Both the position numbers and the translations under genes were made by a program. Positions 25,421 through 36,208 of a stretch of 64,000 nucleotides of DNA are shown here, in pieces. Origin of the DNA: Ignelater luminosus. Taxonomy: Eukaryota; Arthropoda; Insecta; Coleoptera; Elateridae. The number at the start of each line of letters is the position of its first letter. Positions within the stretch are counted from its first letter, which is position 1. The DNA lies in NCBI GenBank assembly GCA_011009095.1, contig VTPC01090038.1, forward strand, positions 186,001 to 250,000. The letters run 5' to 3'. Below the pieces are notes generated by a model that was given only the letters and a program-made list of their open reading frames with translations, did not search any database and had not been told where the DNA came from.

Positions 25421-26424
25421 ATTATATTTACTTCATGATACCTACTTATTTGGCAATTTTTATACTTTTTGTTCCCAATGTTGGAGTTTAAGGGGAGCCA
25501 CACATACTTCCTCCCAACTTAGCATTTTTTCTTATTGTGTATCGATTTCAAACAAAACCAAGTTCTCAGAAACTTTCCATACTTGTGTTTTTAGTATCTG
25601 AGGAATAGTATGAGTATTTCACTTAAGAAGACGTGTAGAATTTTTGAAAAGGATGTTAAATTTTCTATGTTAAGAGAATTAAGCGATGTATAAATATTTA
25701 TTGTTGATAAAGATAATTTAATGTTTTCAGTGCTTCTTCTCACCGATAATTTTTTTAAAACCATCATCATTTTTTAATGTTCTGTATGCTGTTATATTTA
25801 ATTCTTTTAATTTTGTTTTTATACAGTTCTTCCATATTTTGTAAAATTAACTCATATAGAATTTTTTATTTTTTTACAGTTTATACAAAGCGAGTTGACT
25901 ATTCGTAGCCGTTCTACAGATCTCAACTTTTGAAGTATTGAAAGATGAATGATACAACCTTGGCACATAAATAATGAATGCGAATCGATAGTGGTGTTTC
26001 TGACAACAAAATATAGCATATTTTTGCAAACGAAAACCATTTATAACTTTGTAAATTGGATCACTCCCTATTTTAGAATGTATTAACGAAACAAAGGAGC
26101 TTATTAATACATAGCATCCACTTGATATACATTATTAATTCTTATATTACCACAAGTATGGAAGTACATAATTTTATGTAACAGTAAGCCATTTTAGTGT
26201 TGACAGAAAATTTTACTTAATTTCATTTTCCGCTGTACAGTATGCAATAGAAGTAAATGCGCTTTACTAATATTAAATATGCAGTAGGTTTGATGCAGTT
26301 ACAGTACTTACTCCACATAAATATTTAATCTGATTTGAAAATACACGTGATTGTTTCCTTATATTATTCGCGTTTCTAATATTCAGTACAATAATGTATA
26401 ATACAAGTAGACTGTCACGAATTT

Positions 26425-26640
26425 AATATATAGGGTGTTTCTACAAAGGGTGCTTAAGAGTTCTTGTATACATGTTTGTGGGAAAACGGGTGTAAAATCT
26501 TAACGTACCTATGATGGTGTAGATACTAAACACCGCCTGTATCTCTAAAATGGTGCATTTCTGGAGGCACATCCTTGGGAACATTTTTCAAAGCATCTTA
26601 TATCCTGATCTTTTTCTGTTTATTACCTGAGTTACAACTA
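26425..26640 (+). repeat. dispersed 'CTGTATCTCTAAAA' repeat, copy B
   Basis: The copy starts tatatagggtgtttctacaa, a TA plus GGGTG terminus like that of many insect DNA transposons. About 95 bp later it contains aaacaccgcctgtatctcta. The second half parallels copy A in opposite orientation. No coding capacity was seen; it is probably a non-autonomous DNA element fragment. Confidence 0.5.
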
Positions 26641-28928
26641 CCTAAACTCGAATTCGAAGTTTTAATTACAAAAAGAAACAAGAAATAAAAGAATTAATCT
26701 TTAAAATAATTGTTTACAAATTTTACTTTTCAAATGTATTTTGTATTTATGTATATCCAAAATACGACACAATATTACAACGTTCAATTCCTTGGAAATT
26801 TAAAAAAATTATTAAACAACTTTTCTAAATATTGGCATATTGAATAAATCAGAGAAAAATAAAGTCATTGACCTAATTCCCGTTTTTAATTGTATGTAGG
26901 TCAGCATAGATATAATTTGTAAACAGTTTATGCTATTTTTCCTTAATTTAAACAGTATTTTACATGGGACTTATATTATCTTCCAAGATTTGTCTCTGAA
27001 ATTCTTTTTATGAAATATAATTCTGCGGAAAAAGTTGTTCGCAAGTTTTTCGATGCGTTATTACGGAATAAGCTGCAGTTAACCTAAGAACTTTTCTTAC
27101 ATTTATAGATTTTGTGTTTTAAGATTTTGATCAAACAATTGAAAAAGCAGATCTGTTTCAAAGTTAACTCCGTGTATTCAAAGATAAGGGTTGTTTGGAG
27201 TTTACTTAGGTCAACGTCGAGTTAAACTGAGAATGAACGCCAGCAGGAAACTGAAAGTTGGATTCGCTTTTCAATCAATAGGATGAATTTTCTCGTTCCA
27301 AACATTTTCTCGCCCTTTACTCGAAGAGCTTTTGGTCTAGATGAGACGACATAGAATTTTATTTCTATCAATTCCGTTCAGAATTGGGATGTTATTAGTT
27401 GAATTCTTATTTGTTTATCTTGTTCTCTTTCAACATGGGGCTTATGTATGCAGCAGAAATGAGGGGCGAGTGTAGCCCGGGTGGTTTCCGCTTGTGTTTG
27501 CACGAGTTGTGTAATAAAAGTAGAAACAGAATAAACATTGAAACAGCTTAGCAACGAAGTTGTAGCTCGACAGCTTTGATGGTAGCAGCGGGGGATTTAA
27601 CCATAGGAAGATAATGTAAATCGCATTTGTAACATATACAACAGTCTTGAGCTTAGTTTAATTTGGAATTATTTTAACAGCCACCGTAACAAACAAGGAG
27701 TAACTTAATCAGTGAAATGCGTGCACTGCATCTGTTCGGTTGACATCTATTCGGGGGTGGTATCCATGGTAGATATTGGGGTTGTACAGCAGATGTGCTA
27801 ATCACTACTACATGTTAAAGCTATTTTCGAAAGTCTTAATTTGTTAGTAATTTATCGTACAAATAAATATAAGAATTCTAACGAAATTTATTCGTTTTTC
27901 GTAATTTATAAACCTCTGCGTTGTGTTTACCAAATTCCCATTTAAAATCCTCAAACCCTATATAATACATTTTGCTTTATTTGGACTGAGCCTAGGAAGC
28001 ATTAAAAGATTAACCGGTGTTTGCTCATGTGCGCTCTTGAATTTTGATGGTAATGAAGATAGATGCCACTTTTAGCTTTTACAATTGATTTTCGCTTACT
28101 TAATCCAAAAGAGAGTTGTTTTTTAAAGAAAGCCACAATCTTTGAATAAATCAAGCCAACTATAGATATATAAAATTCCACGAAAATCTAATTTTCAGCA
28201 TGCTGTTATTAAAACTTTTTGTGGTAGCTTATTTTCATTTTTTTACTTTTTATGAAGGTACCTACAGTTCTCGTATGCAACAGTCATATCTCGCGTACTC
28301 CCTGCATGAAGTATGTATGTATGTATGTTATAGAGATAAATCTGGAATCCAATTTAAAACGTTATTGACGTCATGGGCTAGTAAAGGCCGGAAAAATGTT
28401 GATTTACATCTTTTGCATTCTGTGCTAAAACGTTCCTCTGCGCTGCAATTATTCGAGTTTGAAGGTATTGTTTTTATAAATACGCCTAAACGCTCAATAA
28501 CTTCACCACTTACACAGGCTCATCCTCCTCTTTAAAAAAGGAATTTTCAATACTACAAAAATCAGTTTAGGTGATTTTGTAAATATGTTTAACGCCTGCA
28601 TAACTAAATCGCCACACATCAATAACTTGGTCTACTTGATTAATCATGCATGCGGTTGTTTAATGGTTACCCTGTTTAATAGCCGCGCTCTTCCGTGTCC
28701 GAAATATCATGTAGTGTCTAGATTATATCATGCGGGATTAAAGCATTCTCATGTTTTACCTTATCAATGAAGTTAATTTTGCATATCTCCAATGTAGATT
28801 TACAAGTAGAATATCTATTTAGCCTCCGAATTTTTCTAATAATATTAGATAAAAGTCGTTTTTTTGAAAGTCAACAGAACCAGATTTTTCAAGTCTAATT
28901 TTGTATGCTTAATTTATTTTTATTACAG
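26641..28928. other. AT-rich stretch with a GC-richer patch
   Basis: The patch 27200-27800 is less AT-rich and contains strings such as gtagcccgggtggtttccgc, but no frame, repeat or splice arrangement stands out. A plus-strand ORF at 28200-28535 (111 codons) begins at a weak TTTTCAG/CATG site and is not protein-like. Confidence 0.35.
28311..28328. repeat. (ATGT)n microsatellite
   Basis: Four and a half perfect GTAT/ATGT units in a row. It is ordinary simple-sequence DNA. Confidence 0.8.
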
Positions 28929-29012
28929 TGTGAAGCCGGTTTGATACAGATGTTTACAAAACAGTTTTATTATGGTCTTCGTAATGAATTAGATGTTGCC
29001 ACGTATAAATGA
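28929..29012 (+). CDS. candidate terminal coding exon (27 codons)
   Basis: A long pyrimidine tract ending ttatttttattacag (AG at 28927-28928) is followed by 27 phase-0 codons ending in TGA at 29010. They include QMFTKQFYYGLRNELDVATY. The acceptor is strong and the residues are protein-like. No family is recognised and no matching donor exon is assigned. The exon candidate lies just outside the MITE that starts at 29037. Confidence 0.2.
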   Translation, partial: CEAGLIQMFTKQFYYGLRNELDVATYK

Positions 29013-29036
29013 TTAAATTACCTACTATTGATTATA

Positions 29037-29415
29037 CAGAGCGATCAAAAAGAAACGTTTTCGCAGTCGGCTTTGAAATTAAAAACGTACGTCGGCGCTT
29101 GGCATATTATAGCTACAGACACAGTTTAATAAAGGGCAATAATATTAGCTGTCAAATTTTGTGATTATTTCTCGAGAATACTCTAAACACTGACCATCTT
29201 CAAATTGACCAGTACGGAAATATGCTTCTAATAAATAAATCTTTTGTTCTCAACGCCACTTTTTTTAAATTACACAAAACTTTAAACCAAAAAGGCAATT
29301 TCAAACAAACTTAATAAAACATTTGACAGTTAACAAGTGCGCATCAATATTAATTTACGTCCTACGTTTTTTACTCCAAAGTCGACCGTAATAAGGTTTC
29401 TTTTTGATCGTTCTG
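29037..29415. mobile_element. TA-flanked MITE (379 bp)
   Basis: The left end cagagcgatcaaaaagaaac and the inverse of the right end cagaacgatcaaaaagaaac match at 19 of 20 bases. Alignment continues inward through ctttgaaattaaaaacgta against ctttggagtaaaaaacgta, giving at least 60 bp of inverted terminal repeat, with more scattered matches inside. TA dinucleotides bound both ends (29035-29036 and 29416-29417). There is no coding capacity. It is best read as a non-autonomous Tc1/mariner-type element. Confidence 0.85.
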
Positions 29416-30263
29416 TATTTTGTTTTAAAGTTCACTTTTTAAATATAGATCCGTTTAGGATTAAGTGCTTTAGTGTACAGTTCTAGTTAAGAAATGACCG
29501 TTGTCTGTAGTAGAAGTGAGGGACTCTGCACACTGCAGCTCAAATTAGAAATTATTTTTATGTTAAACGATTTCATTTGTTTATTTCATCTGCATATTAG
29601 CTGAAACGCTTGACATGTTAAGCTGTAGACAACATTTAAATGTATCAAATCTTCTTTATTTCTTTTTGCAACTTATTTTATTTGACTTATATTGCAAACC
29701 GTGGTGGGTTAACACTTGGCAGGCAGGTAACCGTTTTATAATACTTTTACCTGCATCGTTTATCTAACATAAATGAATAGCAAAAGGATGCATACAGCAA
29801 CACAACTAACAAATACACGTTTATGGCTGGCATAATATAGAAAGCATGAGCTAAAGGGAAATAGAAGATTTAAAGTTTTAGTGGATTTATGCAGTCAGGA
29901 TAATCCTAAATTCAAAAATTGCACTATAGTTCGATTTTTTCTTCTCCAAGATGTTTCTAATCTTAATAAATCTTTTTCGTACTGGGAAACCGTTATGTCA
30001 TTTATAGTTGTTGTCTAAAAGATCATAAAAATAAATATGTTACATAATATAAAGGTAAGTGAAACACGACATACCATTATATCTGCAATTTATTTAAAGG
30101 CTGATGTCTTCACAACAAATTAAAATATGAGAAAATGGAAAGGAAACTTTTGGAAAATGTCGTACAGAAAATGGGACAAATGTTTTAAAGACTTTTCTTA
30201 ATTAAATAAAAATCCCAGTCTGTTGCTTTCATTATCATTAAAGCTTCACTATGGGTTTGTATA

Positions 30264-30543
30264 CAGTATGTCCCCGAATTGAGTTTACAAGAGGAAGAAC
30301 TTTTTTGTTATCGATCTTAGGACAAAATGTCTCTCTTAATAAAATTTTCTGCTTGTCTCAAAACCTCCAATAATGATAATATAATTTCGGTGTTACCAAC
30401 AATAATGAAAAAAATTTAAAAAACCATTATTTTAGAATAAAAAACGACTAAGTTCCAAATTTACTCGAAAAAAGGAACATTTTGTCCTAATACCAATAAT
30501 AAAAACGTTTTTCCTCTTGTAAACTCAATTCGGGGACATACTG
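30264..30543. mobile_element. TA-flanked MITE (280 bp)
   Basis: Both ends read cagtatgtccccgaattgag in inverted orientation. The arms continue with few mismatches through tttacaagaggaa and, after a short divergent piece, ttaggacaaaatgt, for about 70 bp. TA is present immediately outside each end (30262-30263 and 30544-30545). The middle is AT-rich and non-coding. The near-identity of the outer 35 bp suggests a fairly recent copy compared with other elements here. Confidence 0.9.
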
Positions 30544-31339
30544 TATATTTTACTTTTAATTTTGTTTTAACAAAAGATGGGTTTGGGGATAAAACATGTT
30601 TTTAACAGAACGCTTACTTCATTTTGATATAATTGTATAGCTCGTTTTAAGTTCTTTTTAGCGATCAATATTTGTATGGTCACGCTTGCTTTTCAATACT
30701 AACTATTTCCAGAAATTCAGTATAAAATAATCGGATCATTTTCATAGGATTGTCTTACGAGCAGTAAATCTTTCAACAATCAGTTGATCATTTACGTTAG
30801 TGGTTAATTTAGTGTTACAATTTTAACGTAATTGTCGTCCATGTTAGCAAGCTTAACGTTACGATTGGTCCTTCTGAAATTTTTTCGTGCAGTTTTATAT
30901 CTGGAACATCTTTGTGATGAAATCTTGCTCTTCTTATAATGAAATGTATAGTTGTTTTAAGTGTTAATGGGCACGTTTAGAGAACGTAAATGATAGCAAC
31001 AGTTGAAAGAGTTGAGAATAAAAAGAATTTGTTTTGCTTAACAATTATTTTTAGTAGACGATAAAATCATAACGAAAAGCATTAACGATCGCGGTAATAT
31101 TTACGAAATCAGGTTTAGACGTTTAGGGAATTTAACAACCGTTGGAAGTCATTAAGACAAAACAGGTTGAGTACTAACCAGTACTGAGACGTACGTTTCT
31201 TAAACCCATCCAATGATTACATCATGTCCATCAGTTTGTTAAAGTGCGACTAGTCAATTGATAGAGCATTTAGTATCTCTTGAACCCTTTTGCAGCGGAA
31301 TACTCTTTAAACTAAGATTTCAAATTGTTCTGTTTTTAG
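30544..31339. other. AT-rich non-coding stretch
   Basis: No gene or repeat was recognised in this interval downstream of the MITE. Confidence 0.4.
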
Positions 31340-31415
31340 TCATATAAGCAACGTCAGTGATATATCAGCTGTGGCTAAACAACTTGGAAGATCTTATTCA
31401 CTTGAAAATGCCTAA
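31340..31415 (+). CDS. candidate terminal coding exon (24 codons)
   Basis: The acceptor ttgttctgtttttag ends at 31339. After one base the frame reads HISNVSDISAVAKQLGRSYS plus LENA and a TAA at 31413-31415. Serine and asparagine content and lack of low complexity make it coding-like. It would need an upstream exon ending two bases into a codon; none is assigned. Confidence 0.2.
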
Positions 31416-31917
31416 TTAAATGAAGACCTAAATGTAAAACATCAATTTCTACCAATAGATTGACTTTGATCTTGTTTGATCTCATCACATATCAAACTCA
31501 GAACTCAGATAAGACTTTTCCGTGGCATATAAATCTCCAGAAAAATTATTCATTCCAATTAAGAACTTTTTTACCCTTACATTTATGTGAAATCTTTCTA
31601 GAGAAAGAATTCTGCTTGGCTTCAAACACAGGAATCGATAGTTGAGACAGCTCGCAATTACTTGCTAAACATGTTGACAAAATGACAGTGAACGTTAGTA
31701 TTTTTTGTTCTACAATTCAACTCTTGGATCTGGATACATACTAGTAGTATTCTATCTTGTCCCTGAGGCCTAAACACGCTAGTTTAAAAAATATCCATAG
31801 AGAGGGGATTTTTATTATCAATTTATAATTGTGTGTATGAAGGAGTATAGAGTTTGTTGGATACCTATACTCTTGTACTTGTTTTCAATTTTTACTTTTT
31901 TGTCTTTCGTTTTTTAG

Positions 31918-31994
31918 CTGGAACAGGAAGAGGAACATTCTCTAAAAACAATATTGGCCGCACTCACACCGATTTAGAAGAGCGTTGCGATTAG
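31918..31994 (+). CDS. candidate terminal coding exon, two possible registers
   Basis: A very strong polypyrimidine tract (cttttttgtctttcgttttttag) ends at 31917. Two registers are open. With two leading bases it reads 24 codons, GTGRGTFSKNNIGRTHTDLE plus ERCD, to a TAG at 31992-31994. In phase 0 it reads LEQEEEHSLKTILAALTPI to an earlier TAG. The paired dyads at 32021-32061 would fall in the 3' untranslated part. No family is recognised. Confidence 0.22.
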
Positions 31995-32020
31995 CCATAT
32001 CCAACAATTTATTCCAAAAG

Positions 32021-32061
32021 AGAAGCTAATTAGCTTCTAAAGCCGTCGCGCGAAGCGCGAC
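32021..32061. other. two adjacent perfect dyads
   Basis: Positions 32021-32038 are an 18-bp perfect palindrome, agaagctaattagcttct. Seven bases later, 32045-32061 is a GC-rich hairpin, gtcgcgc-gaa-gcgcgac, with a 7-bp stem and 3-base loop. A short A-run follows at 32090-32098. A GC-rich hairpin near a 3' end is a feature of Helitron-like elements, but I cannot define a 5' end. Alternatives are a stable RNA 3' structure or a protein-binding site. Confidence 0.6.
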
Positions 32062-35000
32062 TTGTGGTTTTAATAAGTATGACAAAGCCAAAAAAAAACT
32101 AAATAGAAAACAATTTTATTGTATGCTTACACACGCTATGTTAATGTTAGTTTGTCCGTCAGATGAGCAATTCTTCGATTGAAGATCTTGGGACAAGAAG
32201 GAAACATACCACGTACATTTTTATAAACATGCAAATTTATGTATTATATTGGTAGCAGATATATACGTATTTCTGTAAAGAAAACAAAACATACACTTAA
32301 CGGAAAATTTCATCGGAACAAGTTCTATTAATTTCGGAATCACGATACTAGAAACGCCGATATTAGAGAGGTAATAACCAGAAGTTGCAAAGTTTTTCTT
32401 TAAATTGAATTTGTCTCCTAACTCTGTCATGTTACAATAATATCTTTCTTGTTCTTCTTTTCCCAACTATTGCTGGTATTTTGTAATATGTGTTCTGTCA
32501 TTAGAACAAATGATTGCAACAAAAAATCTAAGATTCTTTTTCTAAATTTAATTCGGGCGTGAAGCCCTTAAACATCAGTGAGTTGCGAATTCTCATTTAC
32601 TGGCTAATTCAGCTGTAAAATATTTCGTAGAACACAGTAGTGGTTTAGTGTATGACGTTAATTACCGCATGTTTGTAGCATGTAGTCTTATAATAAATTA
32701 AGGAAAAAGATCGTTAACAATATTGTAGATACTGATTTATGCCTCTATTGCATTGTCTTTCCCAACGGGTGTTGGAATCAAGGGTTACGAATTGTCTAAA
32801 ATCAAGGAACTCTCTTTAAATTAGATAATATTCATTATAATTTATAACCAAGATAGAATCAGATTGTTATTAGTCAGATAGTTCTAGAATTTTGCTTTAA
32901 TTAGTACACAATTGTTTCATTGTAGTATGTATGTATACTCAACACATCTACTAAAACTTCGCACAGCAAGTTAAAATCAATTCTAATATTGCATTGTTAT
33001 TAAAGAATCATTAAATCTTGCAGATCATGTATTATAAATTTATATTGATGTTTCCTGACAAAAATTTCCAAATACTGTCTCCATTTACGCGAAAACTTGG
33101 TTGCGAAATGTAATTTCTCTTTTATACCCAAACTAAGTCGGGCTTAATTTATATATTGTTTTCATCGTGGGTTTGACGATGGGAGTTTACAGCTTATGCC
33201 GCGTGTTTTGTTCATTCTGGTGGCTCATTAGCAAGTCAAACCGCGCGCTCCTCCACCAGTTTTCATCGTCTGTTAATTCTTATCCGTTCCGGCTGCAATT
33301 ACAAATTAACACGGTTAAGAAGATATCTACGTACTTATTTTCATCCCGTGTTCAAAACGGAGTACTTACGTTTATGCCATTGTTTGTGTCTTTAGTAGAC
33401 TCGGTTGTTTTGTTAATGTTTATTTTATGTTATTAATTAATTTAACGTGTTCACTAGTTTCAAAATATTTTTGGGAATAAACTTTTTTATTTTATTCTTA
33501 CTCTAGTCGGGTTTACAAGAAAGTAATTAAACGGTAACAAAAAATGCTCAAGTCTTCTAAAACAAAAAAGGAAGGAATAAAGTTTATTTAATTAGTGTCT
33601 TTACGCATGACTAATAAATTGTTAGATGAAGAATATGGTAGCAGAAGTAATGATAGATTTTATGATACAAGCTGGTCGTCGCAACCATTAAAGTGAATGG
33701 ACCAGATTTTGAGATCGTTAAAGTAAATTACGTCGCAGGGAAATATAACATTAACAGATCTGTTATCTCACGTTAACGGGAAATATGGTGGGTTTTTAGT
33801 ATCACATTTGATGTTTAAATATACAGCAGGTAGGTAATCGTTAACCTTTCTTTTATTCTTTTGTTTTTGTTGTTGTCTGTAAAAGTGCAATACTATTAAT
33901 GGGTTTTTTAATACTTTCAAATAGTTTGATGTGTTTATAAAAAAGATCTAAAGGTATGATGTAACTGAAATAGTAAAAACACATTAAATAAAGTACCTCA
34001 CAATAATGATAAAAGAAGAAAATGAGCAAAAACTACATCAAGAAGATGGGTATTAAAGACATGAACAGAGAACTAACACTAAGTAAAATAAAATAAGCAA
34101 ATTGTTGATTAAATATTATAAGACCGGAATACAGAGAAAGGTTATTCAATAATAGAGTGACAAACAAAGGGAAAAAAATAATTCATGCATTATTGGAGTA
34201 GATCGTAATAACGTACGTAGATATCATCAATCAACTATTATAACAACATCAGCATCACTATAGCTATTACAATTGTTGTAATGTAAAAGCAGAACATCCG
34301 TTTTACCTTATCTGTAAGCAATTTCCGGGTATGATAATACCACGTATTGCTGATTTAATCGATTTTGAAGGAAACGATGATAATCATACCTCTTCAGTAC
34401 ATGTGTATAACTACACAAATTACATATTATTAGCAAAATCGATCAAAATAAAAAATCTAATCAAAATGTCATTCTTGCCTTACATTTGAAAGAAAATCAC
34501 CAAACAAGCGAATGTCGACAGTTCGAAAAACGCTCGAATTAAAGAAAAAGACAAGAATAAGAAAAAAGGTGATATTGTAAGTGTTTAGAAATGAAAGATT
34601 AACTGCAAAAGAAGAAACCTATAGGATCAATATAAAAAGACATAGTGCTGAAAGATTATGAAAATTAACAAATGTTGGTTTGCAAATATCAAACAGATAA
34701 TGAACATGAAGAATCTTCGTCTCGTGCGTTGCGATCAAAGATAGATTCCGTTCATAAATTAATATAGAAGATCTGTACTTATGGTTCTATTTTAAAGATC
34801 TGGATTTTCTGTCATGTTTGACTTAAAAGAGCTCATTTGATACCGACATTCTGATTTCTACGAATACCTAGAAACTCAGAAAAAATCAAAGGATATCTAT
34901 ACGGAAGACAATCTTCGTGGCATCTATTGATGTTTTTAACGTTATTATTATTATTCTGTAAATTTCTTTGCGCAATGTGATATACGGAATTGAACCTGGA

Positions 35001-36121
35001 GCAATTATTTTAACAAAAATAAACAAGAAAGAAAAAACTGACCAGGGCTATGTAATGTACCTTAAAAAGGTTTGAGCAGTTCGATCTAAAGAGGAATAGA
35101 AAAAACTATTTTCGTAACATCTTCTACCTGTTTGAATAACAAAGTAATTATGGATTGCTGCAAACAGAAGAATTAAAACAGGATAGAGAAAGCTGCATAA
35201 TAGTTTCTTATAAACCATTTTTATTTGAAGAATATACATATTGTGTTCAAATCGATGATTCAATACCGCGTCTCAGGTTGGGTGCCAATAATTGTTTAGT
35301 AAGAGTTAAACCACCAACAATACAGTTTCTAATTTTTTTCGGGGTATTTGAACCGATATCAGTATCTTTTACTTTTAAAAGCAGTAACCACTGCATGTTA
35401 TTCAAGAATCTTGTTATAGTTAATCTTTACACTGTTTGAAAGGTTTCCTCGCTTTTCACGCCTATTAAAACCAACACATTATCTCAAGTGAAATGGTGAT
35501 TTATCAGTAGTCTTCTACATTATAAGAGGTCTGAGGAATCAGACTGTGAACACTAGCAAAGAGATAGCAGTTTCAGCTTATAGTTCGCATTCACAACTAA
35601 TAGCATTACTGTTATTGATTTCTTTAGCTAACTGTAGATGTTTTTTAAGGATTTTTACTTGTTAACCATGTCCCATGTCTATAAATGTGTAAGATTAGAC
35701 GCAGCACCCGAAGTATGGAAGTTTTGCATTGGTATTCAAGATTTTGGTTTACATGGAATCAATTTTGTTCTTTCACTAAATTCACTTTTCTGCATCTTGG
35801 TTTGTAACTTTTTGTGTTTCAGAATAGTATCCACAACATTTTCCTGGGAAAAGTTTCTTGCATATGTAACTGTACAAGTATCTTAATAAGCGATTATTTT
35901 TCTTGATATTCCTGCATTGGTATCTCTTATTAAGTCGGGGCCTAAAACTTTCATGGTAGATTCGTTACTGACAGAAAGTTAAATTCAGAATATTAATTCT
36001 TGCCATTTCGAGTTAGTATGAGAAACAGTTTCTGATCCATAAAGAATTTTACGGTACGTCTCTGACTGATAATCAGCAACTACATGTTGCTTCGTTAAAA
36101 AGACTTTATTTTAGAACTGGT
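32062..36121. other. AT-rich stretch with a GC-richer patch
   Basis: The interval 33160-33440 is less AT-rich and open for 89 codons on the plus strand. Its product, starting MGLTMGVYSLCRVF, is not recognisable. Around 33990-34700 the plus strand is A-rich without a consistent frame. A minus-strand ORF at 32221-32466 has no family resemblance. I assign no gene. Confidence 0.35.
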
Positions 36122-36208
36122 TTTAGTCTGGTATAACTAGTGTTTCCATGGTTTTAGTACTTCAATTTTTTTCGTTAACCATGGAAACGTCAGTAAAACC
36201 AGACTAAA
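36122..36208. other. stem-loop, 32-bp imperfect stem
   Basis: The left arm tttagtctggtataactagt, continuing gtttccatggtt, pairs with the right arm ending accagactaaa. The stem is 32 bp with about five mismatches clustered in the middle and a loop of about 23 bp. The 11 terminal and 12 loop-proximal pairs are perfect. The size suits either a minimal foldback MITE or a pre-miRNA-like hairpin. There is no clear target duplication. Confidence 0.7.

Noticed and set aside
28200-28535. 111-codon plus-strand ORF starting just after a TTTTCAG
   Set aside because: It crosses an ATGT microsatellite and has a low-complexity start; no family features.
31981-32100. Histone-type 3' stem-loop in the 32045-32061 hairpin
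   Set aside because: The stem and loop sequence do not fit the GGYYYTTYTNARRRCC pattern.
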